Part shown: positions 1-10,975 of the stretch, one piece after another
Numbering within the stretch: position 1 is the stretch's first letter
How the letters are laid out: each line of letters starts with the position of its first letter
From: Chalciporus piperatus
Taxonomy: Eukaryota; Basidiomycota; Agaricomycetes; Boletales; Boletaceae
Reading direction: 5' to 3'
Assembly (NCBI GenBank): GCA_038093975.1
Contig: JBBPTG010000134.1
Coordinates: forward strand, 1-64,000
Length of the DNA: 64,000 nt
Position numbers and translations under genes: made by a program
Notes under the pieces: generated by a model
What the model saw: only the letters and a program-made list of their open reading frames with translations
Told to the model about the DNA's origin: nothing
Database searches by the model: none

Positions 1-36
1 TTGCTTTGAGGCTCGACAGAAGTTCTCTGTCAGATA

Positions 37-564
37 TCAGAAGTCACCCTCATACGATATTTCTGACATTCGCACCACTTCCAAATCTCCTATGGGTGAT
101 CGCTTCCGCTTTCCAGCACTTTGTTTCATTGACTCTAAATCATCCTGCTGATAAGGAGGTAAGTAGTCCACAAATATCCATTGAGTTTCGTGACCTACCT
201 TCTCAGCCTGAGTGTCATCTTCTGACTCGGAGTCAGCCCATAAGTCTGATCTTGCAAGCCTCTTGCTAACCCAGGACTCTGGATTTTGTGCCTCGGCATA
301 GATGAAACGCTCTCGTACAGCAGGGTCTTCCTCGTCTGCGAAACGCTGATCAACCTGGTCCAGTTGGAAGAGTCCTAGAATAATTTCTGCGGCACTGTCA
401 TTGAAGGATGATGACCGTGAGCTGTGACGGGATGTGAAACGTCGGAAGATCAACGGTTCCTCGTCGCTGGACTCTTGAACTTCCTGGAGGCTGGTGACGC
501 CTGTAGGGGGTTCAGCGTCCTCGTCAACGAACCACTTGGACTCGGTACTGGTATCTGTGGACAT
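37..564 (-). CDS. hypothetical acidic protein upstream of the transposase
   Basis: I do not recognise this gene. From the ATG at 564 the frame encodes a Ser/Glu/Asp-rich protein with a middle part that looks structured (around DSAAEIILGLFQLDQVDQRF and a following ERFIYAEAQNPESW stretch). A likely intron with a GT donor near 202 and an AG acceptor near 150 joins a basic stretch (GKRKRSP) to a short acidic tail ending at the stop at 37. The open frame continues upstream of 564 without a convincing start, so the 5' end may be longer. It runs opposite to the Plavaka transposase starting at 1023 and could be an accessory gene of the same mobile element. That link is inference from position only. 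Confidence 0.4.
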   Translation of the reverse strand: MSTDTSTESKWFVDEDAEPPTGVTSLQEVQESSDEEPLIFRRFTSRHSSRSSSFNDSAAEIILGLFQLDQVDQRFADEEDPAVRERFIYAEAQNPESWVSKRLARSDLWADSESEDDTQAEKVGHETQWIFVDYLPPYQQDDLESMKQSAGKRKRSPIGDLEVVRMSEISYEGDF

Positions 565-1022
565 GGTCTCAGTTGTGGGGTGTCTCCGACTCAGAGAACT
601 TGTGCGCTTTTTTGTTCCCCTTTCATGCATGCTTACCCTCAGGGCCTCAGCCTGAGTGATATCACCATACTCGCAAATTAGGGTTAGAGATTCCAACAAT
701 ATGGAGACTGGAAGAATGGACTGATCGCTGTCTGAAGGGCTGCGATAGGCTGTGATAACTCTATTGGGAAGCGCTATCATATTCGGAGGCACCCTTGATC
801 CGATGCTCACAGTCCCAAGGCTCGGTCGGTCCGACTCGCATTAGCCTACCCTTGCAATGCTGTGGGGGTCACAGGGATATCCGACATGGACAACCCTCTA
901 TCCCCCAATTTCATAGTGAATTCTCCCTCTGCAGCCCGCAGGCAGAGCTTGGCGCCGGCATGCGTGTCAGGCCACTCGCTCTCTGCTTTATTATTTTCTC
1001 AGTAATCCTTTACTTGACTTTG

Positions 1023-4000
1023 ATGAATCACGATACCAGAAACTTCAAATGCGGCGCACCAGAATGTGGACGAGCTTTCGGCTCGAGTGGTGCCCTCCTT
1101 CGGCACCGTCCCAGTTGCATCTACTACCAGCAACAATCCAATGCACAGGCCAGCTTTCGACGTGATCGCAAACGCTTACTCAGTGCCAGCCTGAGTGGAG
1201 TAGGCCCCGAGTCTGAGTCTGTGATTCCCCGGGCCCCCGCTGCCAAGAAGACAAAGGGTCACTGGCAAAAAGATCAGGTTAGCGCCCTCTGCAGATTTCA
1301 GTTGATTACCTTTAACCACTTGGGTAGAATGATTCAGATGACGTGGGCAAGCCATCGATGAGCATCTCCGAACCAGTGGCTGATTCGGACCCGCCCACTC
1401 ATCCCCTGTCCGCCACCAGAAATGATGACTTGCAGCTTGAGACTGCCGCCAACGATTACCAACCGGATGGTGTGGGCGAGCCTTCAACGAGCATCGCCCA
1501 ACCAGTGGCCAATCCGGACCTGCCCACTCATCCCCTGTCCGAAGTTGAAGCCACCAGCAATGGAGACTTGCTGCCTGAGACTGCCGCCGACGGTTATCAA
1601 CCAGCGGCCGAGTCTGTTGGAAACAACGAGTCCCAGAACCTTCTGGCATCAGAACGACCTGTTCGGTCAAGACGCTTACCCGCACGCTTCAGAGATGTAC
1701 TCCCTGAACCATCACTTCCTCCCCCAATCAACTCCGAGTCCGATGTCGCATCCGAGTTACCCCACAGCTTGAATCCTTCAGATACACCGTCTATCCTGCC
1801 TCGTATCATCCTTCACGTATTTGACTCCTTCCGAACTTCCTTCAATAAATTTGGTATTGCTCGATATTACCGTCATCGACCATCATATGATCCTGATGCC
1901 TTCCTCACGTTCGATCAACTCTGCAATACGACAATGGAGGACCCATCGAGTTCAGCCACGAACATTCCATCCCTCCCTCCAGCCCCGCCATGGCCCTGGA
2001 AAAATATGGGCATCTGGCGACTCATGACGTGGATGATGACGGGGAGCAACAACAAGTCTGGGAGTGAGGTTACTCGCCTCGTACACGAGGTCGTTCTAGC
2101 AGATGACTTCGATCGTAACGACTTCAACGGATTCAATGCTCACACTCAGCTGAAGCACTTCGACAAATCGGAGGACACGGCTGATGAAAACTTGAATAAT
2201 CCAACCCTACAGCAAGACTGTTGGAACGAGTCTTCGGTCGACATTGAGGTTCCAACGCGAGAGCGAAATCCAGATGGAAATGGACGGAAGTTCACAATTC
2301 CAGGGCTTTATCATCGCCGCCTCACGGGGGTCATTCGGGCGGTCTTTGCTGAGAGAGCTGCCAAGTGGTTTCACCTAACACCCTTCAAACGCATCTGGAA
2401 GTCGCCTCTTACAGGTCAAGAGCAGCGCGTTTACGACGAGTTGTATACCTCCGATGCTTGGATCCATGAGCACAATGAGATACAGAAGCAGAGACGAGAC
2501 GACGGATGCAAGTTGGAACGTGTCATTGCGGGGCTTATGTTCTGGTCAGACGCAACCCACCTTGCTCAGTTCGGTAACACGTCAGCTTGGCCAGTATACC
2601 TGTTCTTTGGGAATCAGTCTAAGTATACACGGGGATCTCCTAATTCAGGTGCATGCCATCCTATCGCATTTATTCCATCAGTACGTTTCATCCTGAAAAT
2701 TTGTCCAACTCTCCGAGTCGCTGATTTGCATATAATCATGATCTCCACCCAGTTGCCGGAGAGTATTGTTCAATTCGTGTCCGCAATGACGAAAAAACGG
2801 ATCTTGAGCGATATTCTAGCTCATTGTAAGCGAGAACTCTTTCACGCTGTGTGGAAGATCTTGCTAGACGACGAATTTATTGATGCATATCGAAATGGGA
2901 TCGTCATCAAGTGCCATGACGGCAAGTATCGACGGGTATTCCCTCGCATCTTCACTTACTCTGCTGATTATCCCGAGAAGTAAGTGTTTTATTTCAGTCT
3001 GTATAGCAAAATTACTAGCAGCAGCCATAGAGTCTTGATAGCAACAATTCGAGATAAGGGGCTCTGCCCCTGTCCCAGGTGTCTTCTCCCGAAAACAGAC
3101 TTTCACCGTCTTGGGATCCTGGGTGATATTGGACAAAGAATGTCCAAACTGCGTACCTATTTGCGCGACAAAATTACCTCGGCTCGGTCTGCAATTTACA
3201 ACCTCGGCTCGCCTATCAAGGGCTCATTGCCCGAGGCGCACCTCAAAGCTATGTCCTTAGTGCCTACGCTTGTGAGTGAATTATGATAGTGTAGTCGTCC
3301 CGGCCGTTCTCACCATCTGTATATAGAATGCATTTGCCGAGACCCTTGGCTCTCTGGGGTGCAATGTATATCGCCTGCTCGTTGTCGATCTCCTTCATGA
3401 GTTCGAATTGGGAATCTTCAAATCGGTTTTTAGACACCTCTTGCGGTTATTAAACTCAGTTAATCCTGGGCTAGTTGCGACTCTCAATGATAGGTATGTT
3501 CAATTTGGTTGCATACCCCTGCTACCCTAACAATCAATTCCTTTTCGAGATTTCGTCAAATACCGCCATTCGGAAAGGATTCGATTCGGAGATTTCCCCC
3601 TAACATCTCTGAAGTTCGACAGTGTGCTGCTCGACACTTTGAGGACATCCTCCAGGTATAGTTAACTCTTGGTAGATGATCACAGACACTTACTATTGAA
3701 TGATATGTCACATAGTGTGCCATTCCGGCATTCCAGGGGTTACTACCTGCTGAGCACGATACGGCCGTGCGAATTCTCCTCTTTCGCCTTGCTTATTGGC
3801 ACGCCCTCGCCAAACTGCGACTTCACACCGACGAGACCCTCCATTTTCTTGACGAAGCCACCCGACTACTTGGCTCACAACTTCGCAAGTTCCACGACTT
3901 CACATGCAAGGCCTTCCGGACCATGGAGCTGCCTTCTGAGACCGCAGCGCGCTGGCGCCGCAAGGAAGCAAAACAAACCACCTCGAGTTCAGTCTCACAT

Positions 4001-5509
4001 GGCAAATCTCACTCTGCCCCCCGCCCAAAGTCATTTAACCTCTGCACATACAAGCTCCACGCGCTTGGTGATTACGCAGAGACTATCCGTCTATTCGGAA
4101 CAACTGACTCCTACACAACTCAAACAGTAAGTCCAACCCCTGCCTCACCCACCCGGTAAGTTATCGCCTGGGATAATGACAAACGTTAGGGTGAACTTGC
4201 CCATCGCCTCATCAAGAAGTTTTATCAGTCAACGAACAAGAAGGAACCAGCAGGACAGATTGCAAAGCAAGAAAGGCGACATACACGAGTTCGGCGCCAA
4301 TGCGAGATCTATGTCGATTCCAATAACATAGATCACCATGAGCAGGTAGACTCATCAAATGAACCAACCCATAGTATGCTCCACCACCGGATGTCGGATT
4401 CACCGACGAATGCGTTCAATCTAGCCGAGTTCCTTAGAAGCTCTCCAGACGACCCAGCTCTCCAGGCTAGTGTCATCTCGCCTCTAATATCACATTCACA
4501 CTGACAGATCATTCCAGGATTTCATTCCAAAGCTCAAGGATCACCTTTTATCACGGCTTCTAGACCTCGAATACGATGGCGATGAGCGCACGTTCTCCAA
4601 CGACGAGCGCAGCCACCTACGGTTCATAAACAACCTCAATCGAGTCCTCCGGCCAAAACGTCTCCAGATCAACTACACTACGTATGATCTGCGCCGTGAT
4701 CAGGACACCCTACATCCTGGTCACGGATCAGCAGTGATGTTGCTCTCACGAGAGGATCACTCAGATGCTCTCCCTTTCTGGTATGCCGAAGTGTTGGGCG
4801 CTTTCCTCATTACAGTTGAGTATGCCGGTGATGAGCGAACACTGGAGTTTCTGTGGGTTCGCTGGTTCGGAGTCGTGCCCGGCTATCGTTGGGGATTCAG
4901 AAATGCTCGCCTCCCTAAGGTCGGGTTCGTTCCAGTGGAGTCAGGTGCCGCATTTGGATTCCTGGATCCATCTCTTGTCCTCCGTGCATGTCATATAATC
5001 CCTGCTTTCGCTGATGGTCGCACCAACTCATTGCTCCGTCAAGGACCATCTGTTGCTCGGCAAAATGGCATCCTAGATGATTGGGCAGCTTACTATGTTA
5101 ACATGTAAGCATATTTACCTCATCTTTGCTCCAGTCTGACACCATTACCAGTTTCGCCGATCGTGATATGTTCGCCCGCTACAGAGGTGTTGGCGTTGGA
5201 CACCATGCCCAATACGCTACTCCGACCTCACTAAACAATGACAGCTCACTCTCTGACATTGCAGATATTCACGATGAGCGGGACAGTGACGAACGCCACT
5301 CGGAGGCCAGGAGTAATGAGCGCGAAGATCCTGAAAATGAGGATGTGGGTGTGGAGCCCGGCAACAATGACAACGAGAAAGGGTCGGAGGATAGTGATGA
5401 CGATGATGACGATGATGATGACAACGAAGAGACGGACGAAGAGATGAGTGGGAGTGAAGATGAAGATGAGGATGGGGACTTGGAAGACAGTCTCGTCTTC
5501 AAGTTCTGA
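1023..5509 (+). CDS. Plavaka-type transposase (near-complete, about seven introns)
   Basis: DNA transposase of the Plavaka family, common in Agaricomycetes. The N-terminus has a C2H2-like zinc finger (CGAPECGRAFGSSGALLRH, near residue 10). The core carries family hallmarks in order: GLMFWSDATHLAQFG near 2531-2575, HCKRELFHAVWKILLDDEF near 2822-2880, FTYSADYPEK near 2951, CPCPRCLLPK near 3068-3097 (a CxxC pair), DLLHEFELG near 3390, and LAYWHALAKLRLHTDETL near 3787. The C-terminus is an Asp/Glu-rich tail (5390-5500). Introns seen: 1278-1327, 2681-2752 (in frame, so easily missed), 2980-3030, one ending near 3327, then further ones near 3495, 3660, 4125, 4465 and 5105. No frame-breaking lesion was found when the exons are joined, so the gene may still be active. 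Terminal inverted repeats were not identified. Inner exon edges are approximate. Confidence 0.85.
1343..1605 (+). repeat. internal tandem repeat in the transposase N-terminus
   Basis: Two imperfect copies of a unit of about 43 residues lie in tandem. Each runs VG(K/E)PS(M/T)SI(S/A)(E/Q)PVA, then (D/P)PTHPLS or LPTHPLS, then (L/P)ETAA(N/D)(D/G)YQP. The unit is Pro/Ser/Thr-rich and probably disordered. Confidence 0.7.
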
Positions 5510-5638
5510 CCTCTCGGTCATGTCAAGTGGAATTACGAGAAGTTCTACCTACGTTCTTCTTTTGTTCGTTGCCTATCCTATGACATTTTTTATTACGTTT
5601 CCAGCCACCTAGCCTACAAACATTTACTAAGTGAATGG

Positions 5639-7187
5639 TTAATCGAAATGAAACGTAGCCCTTCTATCGTCAGCTAGGCTATCTAGCGTAGAGAAAAGCC
5701 CGAGCATTCTTGCCCAACGGGACGACCCTGGTCCATTGATTCTGGAACAAACCTCAGGAGAAAGTCCCTTTGCTGCACGAAATCCCTGCTGAACCCACCG
5801 AAGGAGCCCCCCGGCACAATACTGGGTGAATGAAACCCGACTTTCTCCATCTTGAATAGGCACGTTGCCGTGGCTGACTACACTCGATGGAATCAGCACT
5901 GTCGATCCAGGAGGAAATTCAACAACGAGGCCCAGCTCAAAGAGGATGATATGGCCGCCTTTTGTCGGGTCAAAGCTACCCCCAGCCCATATCGAGCACC
6001 AGCCGTGCGCGACGTTAGCAGAGTCGAGATGCCGAAGGGTGAAGACTTTTCCACCGCAGTTAAAGGTAGCAGCGGGGAATGCGTTTCGTGGAAAGTTCCT
6101 CCGAAGTCGAGCGTTTCGCCTAAACAGGGAGTCCAAGCTCTCTGAGTAGAAGCGATGAAGCCTGGGGGCATAGAAGGCAAAGGAGCCTAGGATCTGCAGT
6201 GAGAATGAGAAGGGGTGAGTAAGGGGCGACCCACTATTTCCAAAGCCAGCGATGCGTTGGATGGCTGCAGATTCAAGAAGCCCTTGAGCAACTCGAGAGT
6301 TCCCTGCGTTGAGATTCAAGTTTTTGGGCTCCTAGCTTGGTGGGTAAGAGCAGGAAAGCTAAAGGGAACGGCAGGCCCACCGTTTGCCCGCCACCGTAAG
6401 AAACCCCCACTGCCAAGGTAGGAAACTTGCCCCGTCGAAAGGGGTCCTTCCCCCCCACGCGGATGGCCTTGCCAGCATCCACCAGCTCACGAGAGGCGTC
6501 CTCTACAACGCAGCGCCACCCGCTCTCCTCCGGGGCACCAGCAAGCATGGCGATTATTCGATTCTTTGCATCCACGATGGCGTGCGGGGTGCTGTCAAGC
6601 AATCAGCATCTACGCAAAGAGCGTGGAGGCTGAACTCACCGACCGTCCCATTTAACGTAGGTAAACCCGTTGGCCTCAAGCTCCTCTAGCGTGAGGTACT
6701 GGCCTGAAAGTGCCTTATCTTTGAGTGGCAGGCCAACGTAGCCGCTCTTGGCAAACCGTAGACCCCGAATGCTAGTCTTGAGGAGGATGGCTTGGGGTTT
6801 AGCGTGTTTCTTCGACAGGGAGGACCTCGGCTTGTAGCTCAGGGCCTCAGCACCTTTGCTGAGCTGTCGGCGAGCCACCCTGGCCTTTTTACCATTGCGG
6901 CGATGCCTCTGCACGGATTTCGAGACGCGGGCAGCAGGCACCAAGTTGGGAGCACCGGCAACTGGCTCTGGCATAGCTGGCGTTTTGAGGGGCGCAGCTG
7001 GTGCGGGGCCAGAGGAGGAAGGGTAGGAGGATGGGCACAGGGCGGCGTCCAGGCAACCCTTGCCTTCGTCGTTTGGGAGGGTGGAACTTGAACCCGGCGT
7101 TGCGTCCGCGTTCTCTGCTGAGGAGAGGGCGGTGAGCAGCAAGTCGGCGAAGTCGACGTCCGTGGCGATGACGCGCTCCACGGCCAT
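5639..7187 (-). CDS. TET/JBP-like 2-oxoglutarate/Fe(II) dioxygenase
   Basis: Member of the fungal lineage-expanded TET/JBP-like oxygenases. Studied members of this fold oxidise 5-methylcytosine or thymine in DNA; the substrate here is inferred. The N-terminal exon (7187 to about 6640) is low-complexity and basic. The catalytic double-stranded beta helix sits in the last 200 residues: motifs VGVSYGGGQ and IQRIAGFGN, the HxD metal pair in FTLRHLDSAN, then GGHIILFELGLVVEFPPGS. The distal His is in SSVVSHGNVPI and the 2OG-binding Arg in GESRVSFTQY. Introns: about 6596-6640, the stretch between GGGQT and EPKNL near 6330-6375 (ends ctag), and about 6191-6232 (ends tcctag). All key residues are present. 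The start at 7187 is the first ATG of the exon; a 5'-UTR intron ending near 7213 is possible. It is convergent with the Plavaka transposase, 129 bp apart. Confidence 0.82.
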
Positions 7188-8035
7188 GTGGAGATTTGGC
7201 TGCTAATGGGGAGTGGCATCAGCGTCTGGGGAATGGGGATGGAGGTAGCAAAGCTTACCGCAGAGGCCGAGGGGCCAGCCAAGCAAGGGGAGCCTGAAGA
7301 GAGCGGTGAGCATGGGGCTTGGATCAGAGCGAGGGTGGATCTCCGTGCACCGAGGCCCGGGGCTGCGCATCCCTCTCCCCTCTGTAGCATCGTAGGGCCC
7401 GGTTGGGCCCAGCGTTGCACTTTGGGCAGGAGATTGGGCAACGTTCCGGACCGCGGGAAGGGTGGAGGGGGATAAGGGATTCACTCACCTTTCTTGGGTG
7501 CTTCGAGGGGCTCCGAGTGCATCTGGGGAATCTCCACTCGCAGGCCGAGCCAGAAGGTTGTGGAAGCTGGACAAGTCGCGCTCGACGCGTCCTTTAATTA
7601 GTTGCCGAGTGGACCAAATAGAGCGCGTCAACAATCACGTAAGCACAGACGCCCACTCGGTGTAGATTGAACTCAATGGTGGCCCAGCAATCGTCAAACA
7701 ATAAAGCAAAAACGGCGGCTTGGCGGCCGACGAAGGCAAAGCAGCCGCCTACGTTGTCATTTGTCAGAATGCCAGCTCTCGCGATGATAGTGGGTTTCTT
7801 GACAAACCTGACTTTAGGATGCAAGTCACGTATGTTACAGATAAATCTGGTGACCATAGTTGTCAAGTGACCTCACGGCTCGAGCTCTGAAGATACGTTG
7901 TTGTGGTCACTGCTCTGACACAGATAATTGAAAACCAGGTATATTAGATAGATGGATAGCTATACGACACAAACGCGCGGCCCAAAGTGGAGAACGACCA
8001 TATCCATCCTAGCCAACTCCCACAAATCTCAAACC

Positions 8036-8472
8036 CTAAGCGTTGATGTTGATAGGAGTGCAACCAACGTTGACCACACCGTTCTAAATGCATATTGAGT
8101 GCCCAATGATCTCACTCTAGGGAACAGATGACTCACGAATTGGTTGCCCGTGCAGCACACCGACTGTTGCGAAGCAGCGCAACCCTGACTGGTGCCAATC
8201 AGAGTGGGCGCCGAGCAGGTCACGCCGACGAGACCCCCAGCACTCGAAGCTGCCTGGCCGGCACCCAACGAGGTGAGCAAGACGGTAAGCTGGGAAGCCT
8301 GAATCACAGAACAGCGTTAGTCGAGTCCACAGACAGAGGGGATCGGTCAATGTACCTGCTGGACACTGTTGCAGCAGCTGATCGAGCCACCGCTGCACTG
8401 GTCGCGTGCCTCAAGGGGTGAAGCAGTGGCGAGGAGTGCGAGGGGAAGGAGTGCGAAGACACGAGCGAACAT
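8036..8472 (-). CDS. class I hydrophobin (copy 1)
   Basis: Small secreted amphipathic cell-wall protein that self-assembles at air/water interfaces. Three exons, 8356-8472, 8137-8298 and 8036-8083, join in frame to 108 residues. A signal peptide is clear (MFARVFALLPLALLATASP). Eight cysteines follow the hydrophobin order C-CC-C-C-CC-C: DQC, SCC, VTC, QGC, VCC, VGC. The last exon encodes NGVVNVGCTPININA. Both introns have GT/AG ends (8299-8355 and 8084-8136). At 108 aa it is normal for class I. A TATA box lies 83 bp upstream. A close paralogue with the same exon lengths is at 61322-61757; the two differ mainly in the loop after the CC pair. Confidence 0.95.
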
Positions 8473-8554
8473 CTTGGTTGATAGAAGAAAGTGTTGAAGA
8501 AGAAAGCAGAGAGGATGAGTTGGGAGCCTGGAGTTACACCTCGCTCTGGCTGCT

Positions 8555-8561
8555 CTTTATA
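8555..8561 (-). promoter_or_regulatory. TATA box of hydrophobin 1
   Basis: TATAAAG on the minus strand, 83 bp before the ATG at 8472. The same block is conserved before the paralogue at 61838-61844, which supports function. Confidence 0.6.
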
Positions 8562-8620
8562 CCTGGAGGACCCTGTGGTCCGGGTCAGTCCGACATGACG
8601 CAAAAAATGTTCTGCATTTT

Positions 8621-9289
8621 TCGGCTGTACGTGTGTCGTACAAATCACGCTCTATCTCCGTGTCCACGAAGCCAACGACAAGGATGTGTCGGTATCGATC
8701 GTTCTGGACGTTGTTCGAGCGAGACGAGTGAGAAAAATATAGTAGCATTGGGCTAGTCTAAGCTTGAAATGACTTACAACGACACACAGCAGCCATGAGT
8801 TGACAACCCGCTTGCAATCATTGACGCGAGTAAGCGTGCCCACTGCCCACGGATATGCCAGTGGACCTGCATGCATGGAAGTTAACGGGTTCAGTCCTTG
8901 CGGGAATGGGAGCAAAAAGAACGATTCGTATCCACCTGGATGTATCGACGAGTATCGACGATCGTATTTTGCTCATGTCTTTTGAGTGGTTATGTTGTGG
9001 GTCCTCCAGGACGACTCATCGGATGTCAGCGTGGATTCGCCGCAGGAACGCAGATCCACCAAACCTTGCGCAAGCTGCCCATCGGATTTGCTACGTGGCT
9101 TCGAATGGGAACGTCTCCCAATGGCTCCCACATACAACTTGAAAACTCCAGGGATTTGGCTTTCTCTTCGGACAACGACTTGGAGTAATACAGGGCATCA
9201 GCGCCTTCACCCCAGTGTGGTGAGGCTTGGGCGAGGTGTGATCGGACCAACTTTGCCACCGCGCACGTGCGGAGTTTGATTTCTCCGCA
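8621..9289. other. non-coding stretch
   Basis: Upstream region shared by hydrophobin 1 (-) and the coiled-coil gene (+). No gene signal beyond short chance frames. It ends in a TATA box at 9290-9295. Confidence 0.5.
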
Positions 9290-9295
9290 TATATA
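9290..9295 (+). promoter_or_regulatory. TATA box and CT-rich leader of the coiled-coil gene
   Basis: TATATA at 9290-9295, followed by a pyrimidine-rich ctttctttctttctc tract (about 9328-9352) just before the ATG at 9361, a common fungal core-promoter arrangement. Confidence 0.6.
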
Positions 9296-9360
9296 GAGGT
9301 CGAGGGTTCATCACCGTCAACACCATCTTTCTTTCTTTCTCTTTCTTTCTCACCTCTAGC

Positions 9361-9885
9361 ATGGCTGCCCAACAACCCAACTACGACACCATCGGTAATC
9401 ATCTACAAGGTTTAGCAAACGAAGTCGTACTCCTTCCGAATGCCGTGCCAGCTGCCCCCGTCACCCTACAGCAAGTTCAACATTTGATCCAGCAGATGCA
9501 GCAGAACATTCAGCAACAAATCCAACAGCTGGAGAATAGATTGGTTGCTCGGTAAGTTTTGTCATTTTGTATTTCGACTTTGATCCTAATATTTCGCTGC
9601 ATAGTTTTGATCAAATACCCCTTCAGCTGTATAACTCTAGGCTGCCCAATGCATCCCCCCTTCAATACCCTCCCGGCGTCTTCCAAAACTTCATGCCGGC
9701 ATCAAAGGCAGAGTTGGAGCGATCGACAGGTATGCATGTTGTCAATTTTGCCTCCTTTATTAACCTTCCCCGTAGCGCAACAATGTCAGCAGACTGCCAA
9801 TGCACTTGGCCTTCCAGCGCTTCCCCCTAATGCTGTTGTTGCGGATCGAAGACATCAAATCACGACGTTTCTTGGAGCCATATAA
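9361..9885 (+). CDS. small Gln-rich coiled-coil protein
   Basis: No named function. Three exons (9361-9551, 9605-9729, 9776-9885) join in frame to about 141 residues. The N-terminal exon ends in a Gln-rich coiled coil (LIQQMQQNIQQQIQQLENRL, near residues 42-61). The second exon carries YNSRLPNASPLQYPPGVFQ, and the third ends LGLPALPPNAVVADRRHQ. This layout (coiled coil, NSR...LQYPPGVF, then ALGLPALPPNA plus an RR pair) resembles uncharacterised small proteins repeated in Agaricomycete genomes; that is recollection, not a search result. A TATA box and CT-rich leader precede it. The stop lies only 8 bp before the duplicated AT-hook segment starts. Confidence 0.7.
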
Positions 9886-9892
9886 GGATAGG

Positions 9893-10509
9893 TGGTGGCC
9901 TACCATGACGTTTGGGAGCGGGTTTCGCGGTTGTGTCGGCTTCACAGCATTATTCGTCGAAAGAGAAAAATGAAGAGAGTTTTATCTTATGGTTTGTTTC
10001 TTGAGACTTGGGTCTACTAGATGTTTGTGTACTTTAGTGACTGCCTTTGAGCTCCCTGTATAGCATGCGATGTAAAGCTCGTGAATCGAACACCAACGAT
10101 GATGTGTATGTACCAGCGACAGCGTTGCCTCCCTCTCCTTGCTCAGGAACATCATCATTTACTTTAGTGACAACCTTGCGTTTCCGCCTCGGTGATGCCT
10201 GACGTGCCGCATTTGCCTTTGCTTTGGACGCTTTCAACTTTGAAGGCGACTCTCCGGATACAGTACGCGCGAGCAAGATATCGAGGAGTGGATTCGACTC
10301 GGAGGGTTTGAACACGTTATCGACACGTCAACACAACTGGGGTCGTCGAGGACTCGGGAATTGAAAAAGACACGCACCCACCACGATCGCGAAAGCGGGC
10401 TTGTTGTCGTTATAAACGGAGGGCTTTGCTTTCTTCGGCCGAGGCGCCTGCCTGTTGTTCGACGACTGGTGGGGGCAGCATCGATATCTTTACTCTCCCG
10501 TTCCCTGTA
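9893..10509 (-). pseudogene. decayed partial copy of the AT-hook gene 5' end
   Basis: About 600 bp closely match 21853-22491, covering the start region, exon 2 (FKPSESNPLLDILLARTVSGESPSK frame at about 10180-10315) and part of exon 3 of the gene at 20483-22462. The copy has lost about 13 bp in exon 3 (near 10030) and 6 bp in exon 1 (near 10450). Coding exons beyond the AT-hook are absent. The copy breaks off at ttccctgta (10509) exactly where similarity to the promoter ends. It is not expected to make a full protein. Confidence 0.8.
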
Positions 10510-10975
10510 TACGCTGGTGGGGGAGTGTTATGTACATGACATCATGGCGGGCCAGGTGGTGCGGACTTGGAGGGGAACGTTTCCTCCGGGTGTGGGACAG
10601 CCGTATGTATTGAATGACGGGAAACTGTCTCAATTTTTGAGCGCCGAGCCGCTCAGACTTGAATTGGTGGACATCGAACTTGTATGAGTAGGTGCGGTCT
10701 GTAATGATATTTAATCCCGCGGGCGGTGTCAGAACATACGAAGGTGCCGGTGCGTTGCTTCCGAGCAAAAGCTTGCTATGATTAGAGATGCGCCAAACCC
10801 AATAGTAGTCAAGGAAAGCGTGTTTTGCATCAAGTATGGAGAAATGATGAGACAGCGAATAGCGATGATATTCCTCTATTGACAGTGTGGCAACATACGG
10901 ACGACATGCTATCTGAATCTGTCGAACGGATTGCATCAGCGACGAAACTCGGAGCAGCATATAACATTACCTCTC
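10510..10975. other. no convincing gene
   Basis: One long open frame on the minus strand (10490-10960) overlaps the duplicated AT-hook promoter and shows no motif I recognise. I treat the stretch as non-coding or a relic. Confidence 0.4.

Larger units (their letters stand above)
7700..8620. repeat. segmental duplication, copy 1 (partner about 60870-61910)
   Basis: The hydrophobin gene, its promoter and several hundred bases downstream are recognisably repeated in the same orientation at the other end of the window. Matching blocks outside the gene include the aaaacggcg...gacgaagg stretch at about 7710-7740, tgacagataaatct-type sequence near 7835, the tggtcactgctctg block near 7900, and the promoter block ctctttatacctggaggaccctgtggtc near 8553. 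The region downstream of the gene has no separate coding signal. Confidence 0.75.

Noticed and set aside
5246..5502. Ser-rich open frames on the minus strand
   Set aside because: Mirror of the Asp/Glu-rich transposase tail; low-complexity shadow.
9328..9352. CT-rich tract as a microsatellite of interest
   Set aside because: It fits the normal pyrimidine-rich leader before a fungal start codon.
10490..10960. 156-codon minus-strand frame as a gene
   Set aside because: It overlaps the duplicated AT-hook promoter and shows no known motif or splice plan.
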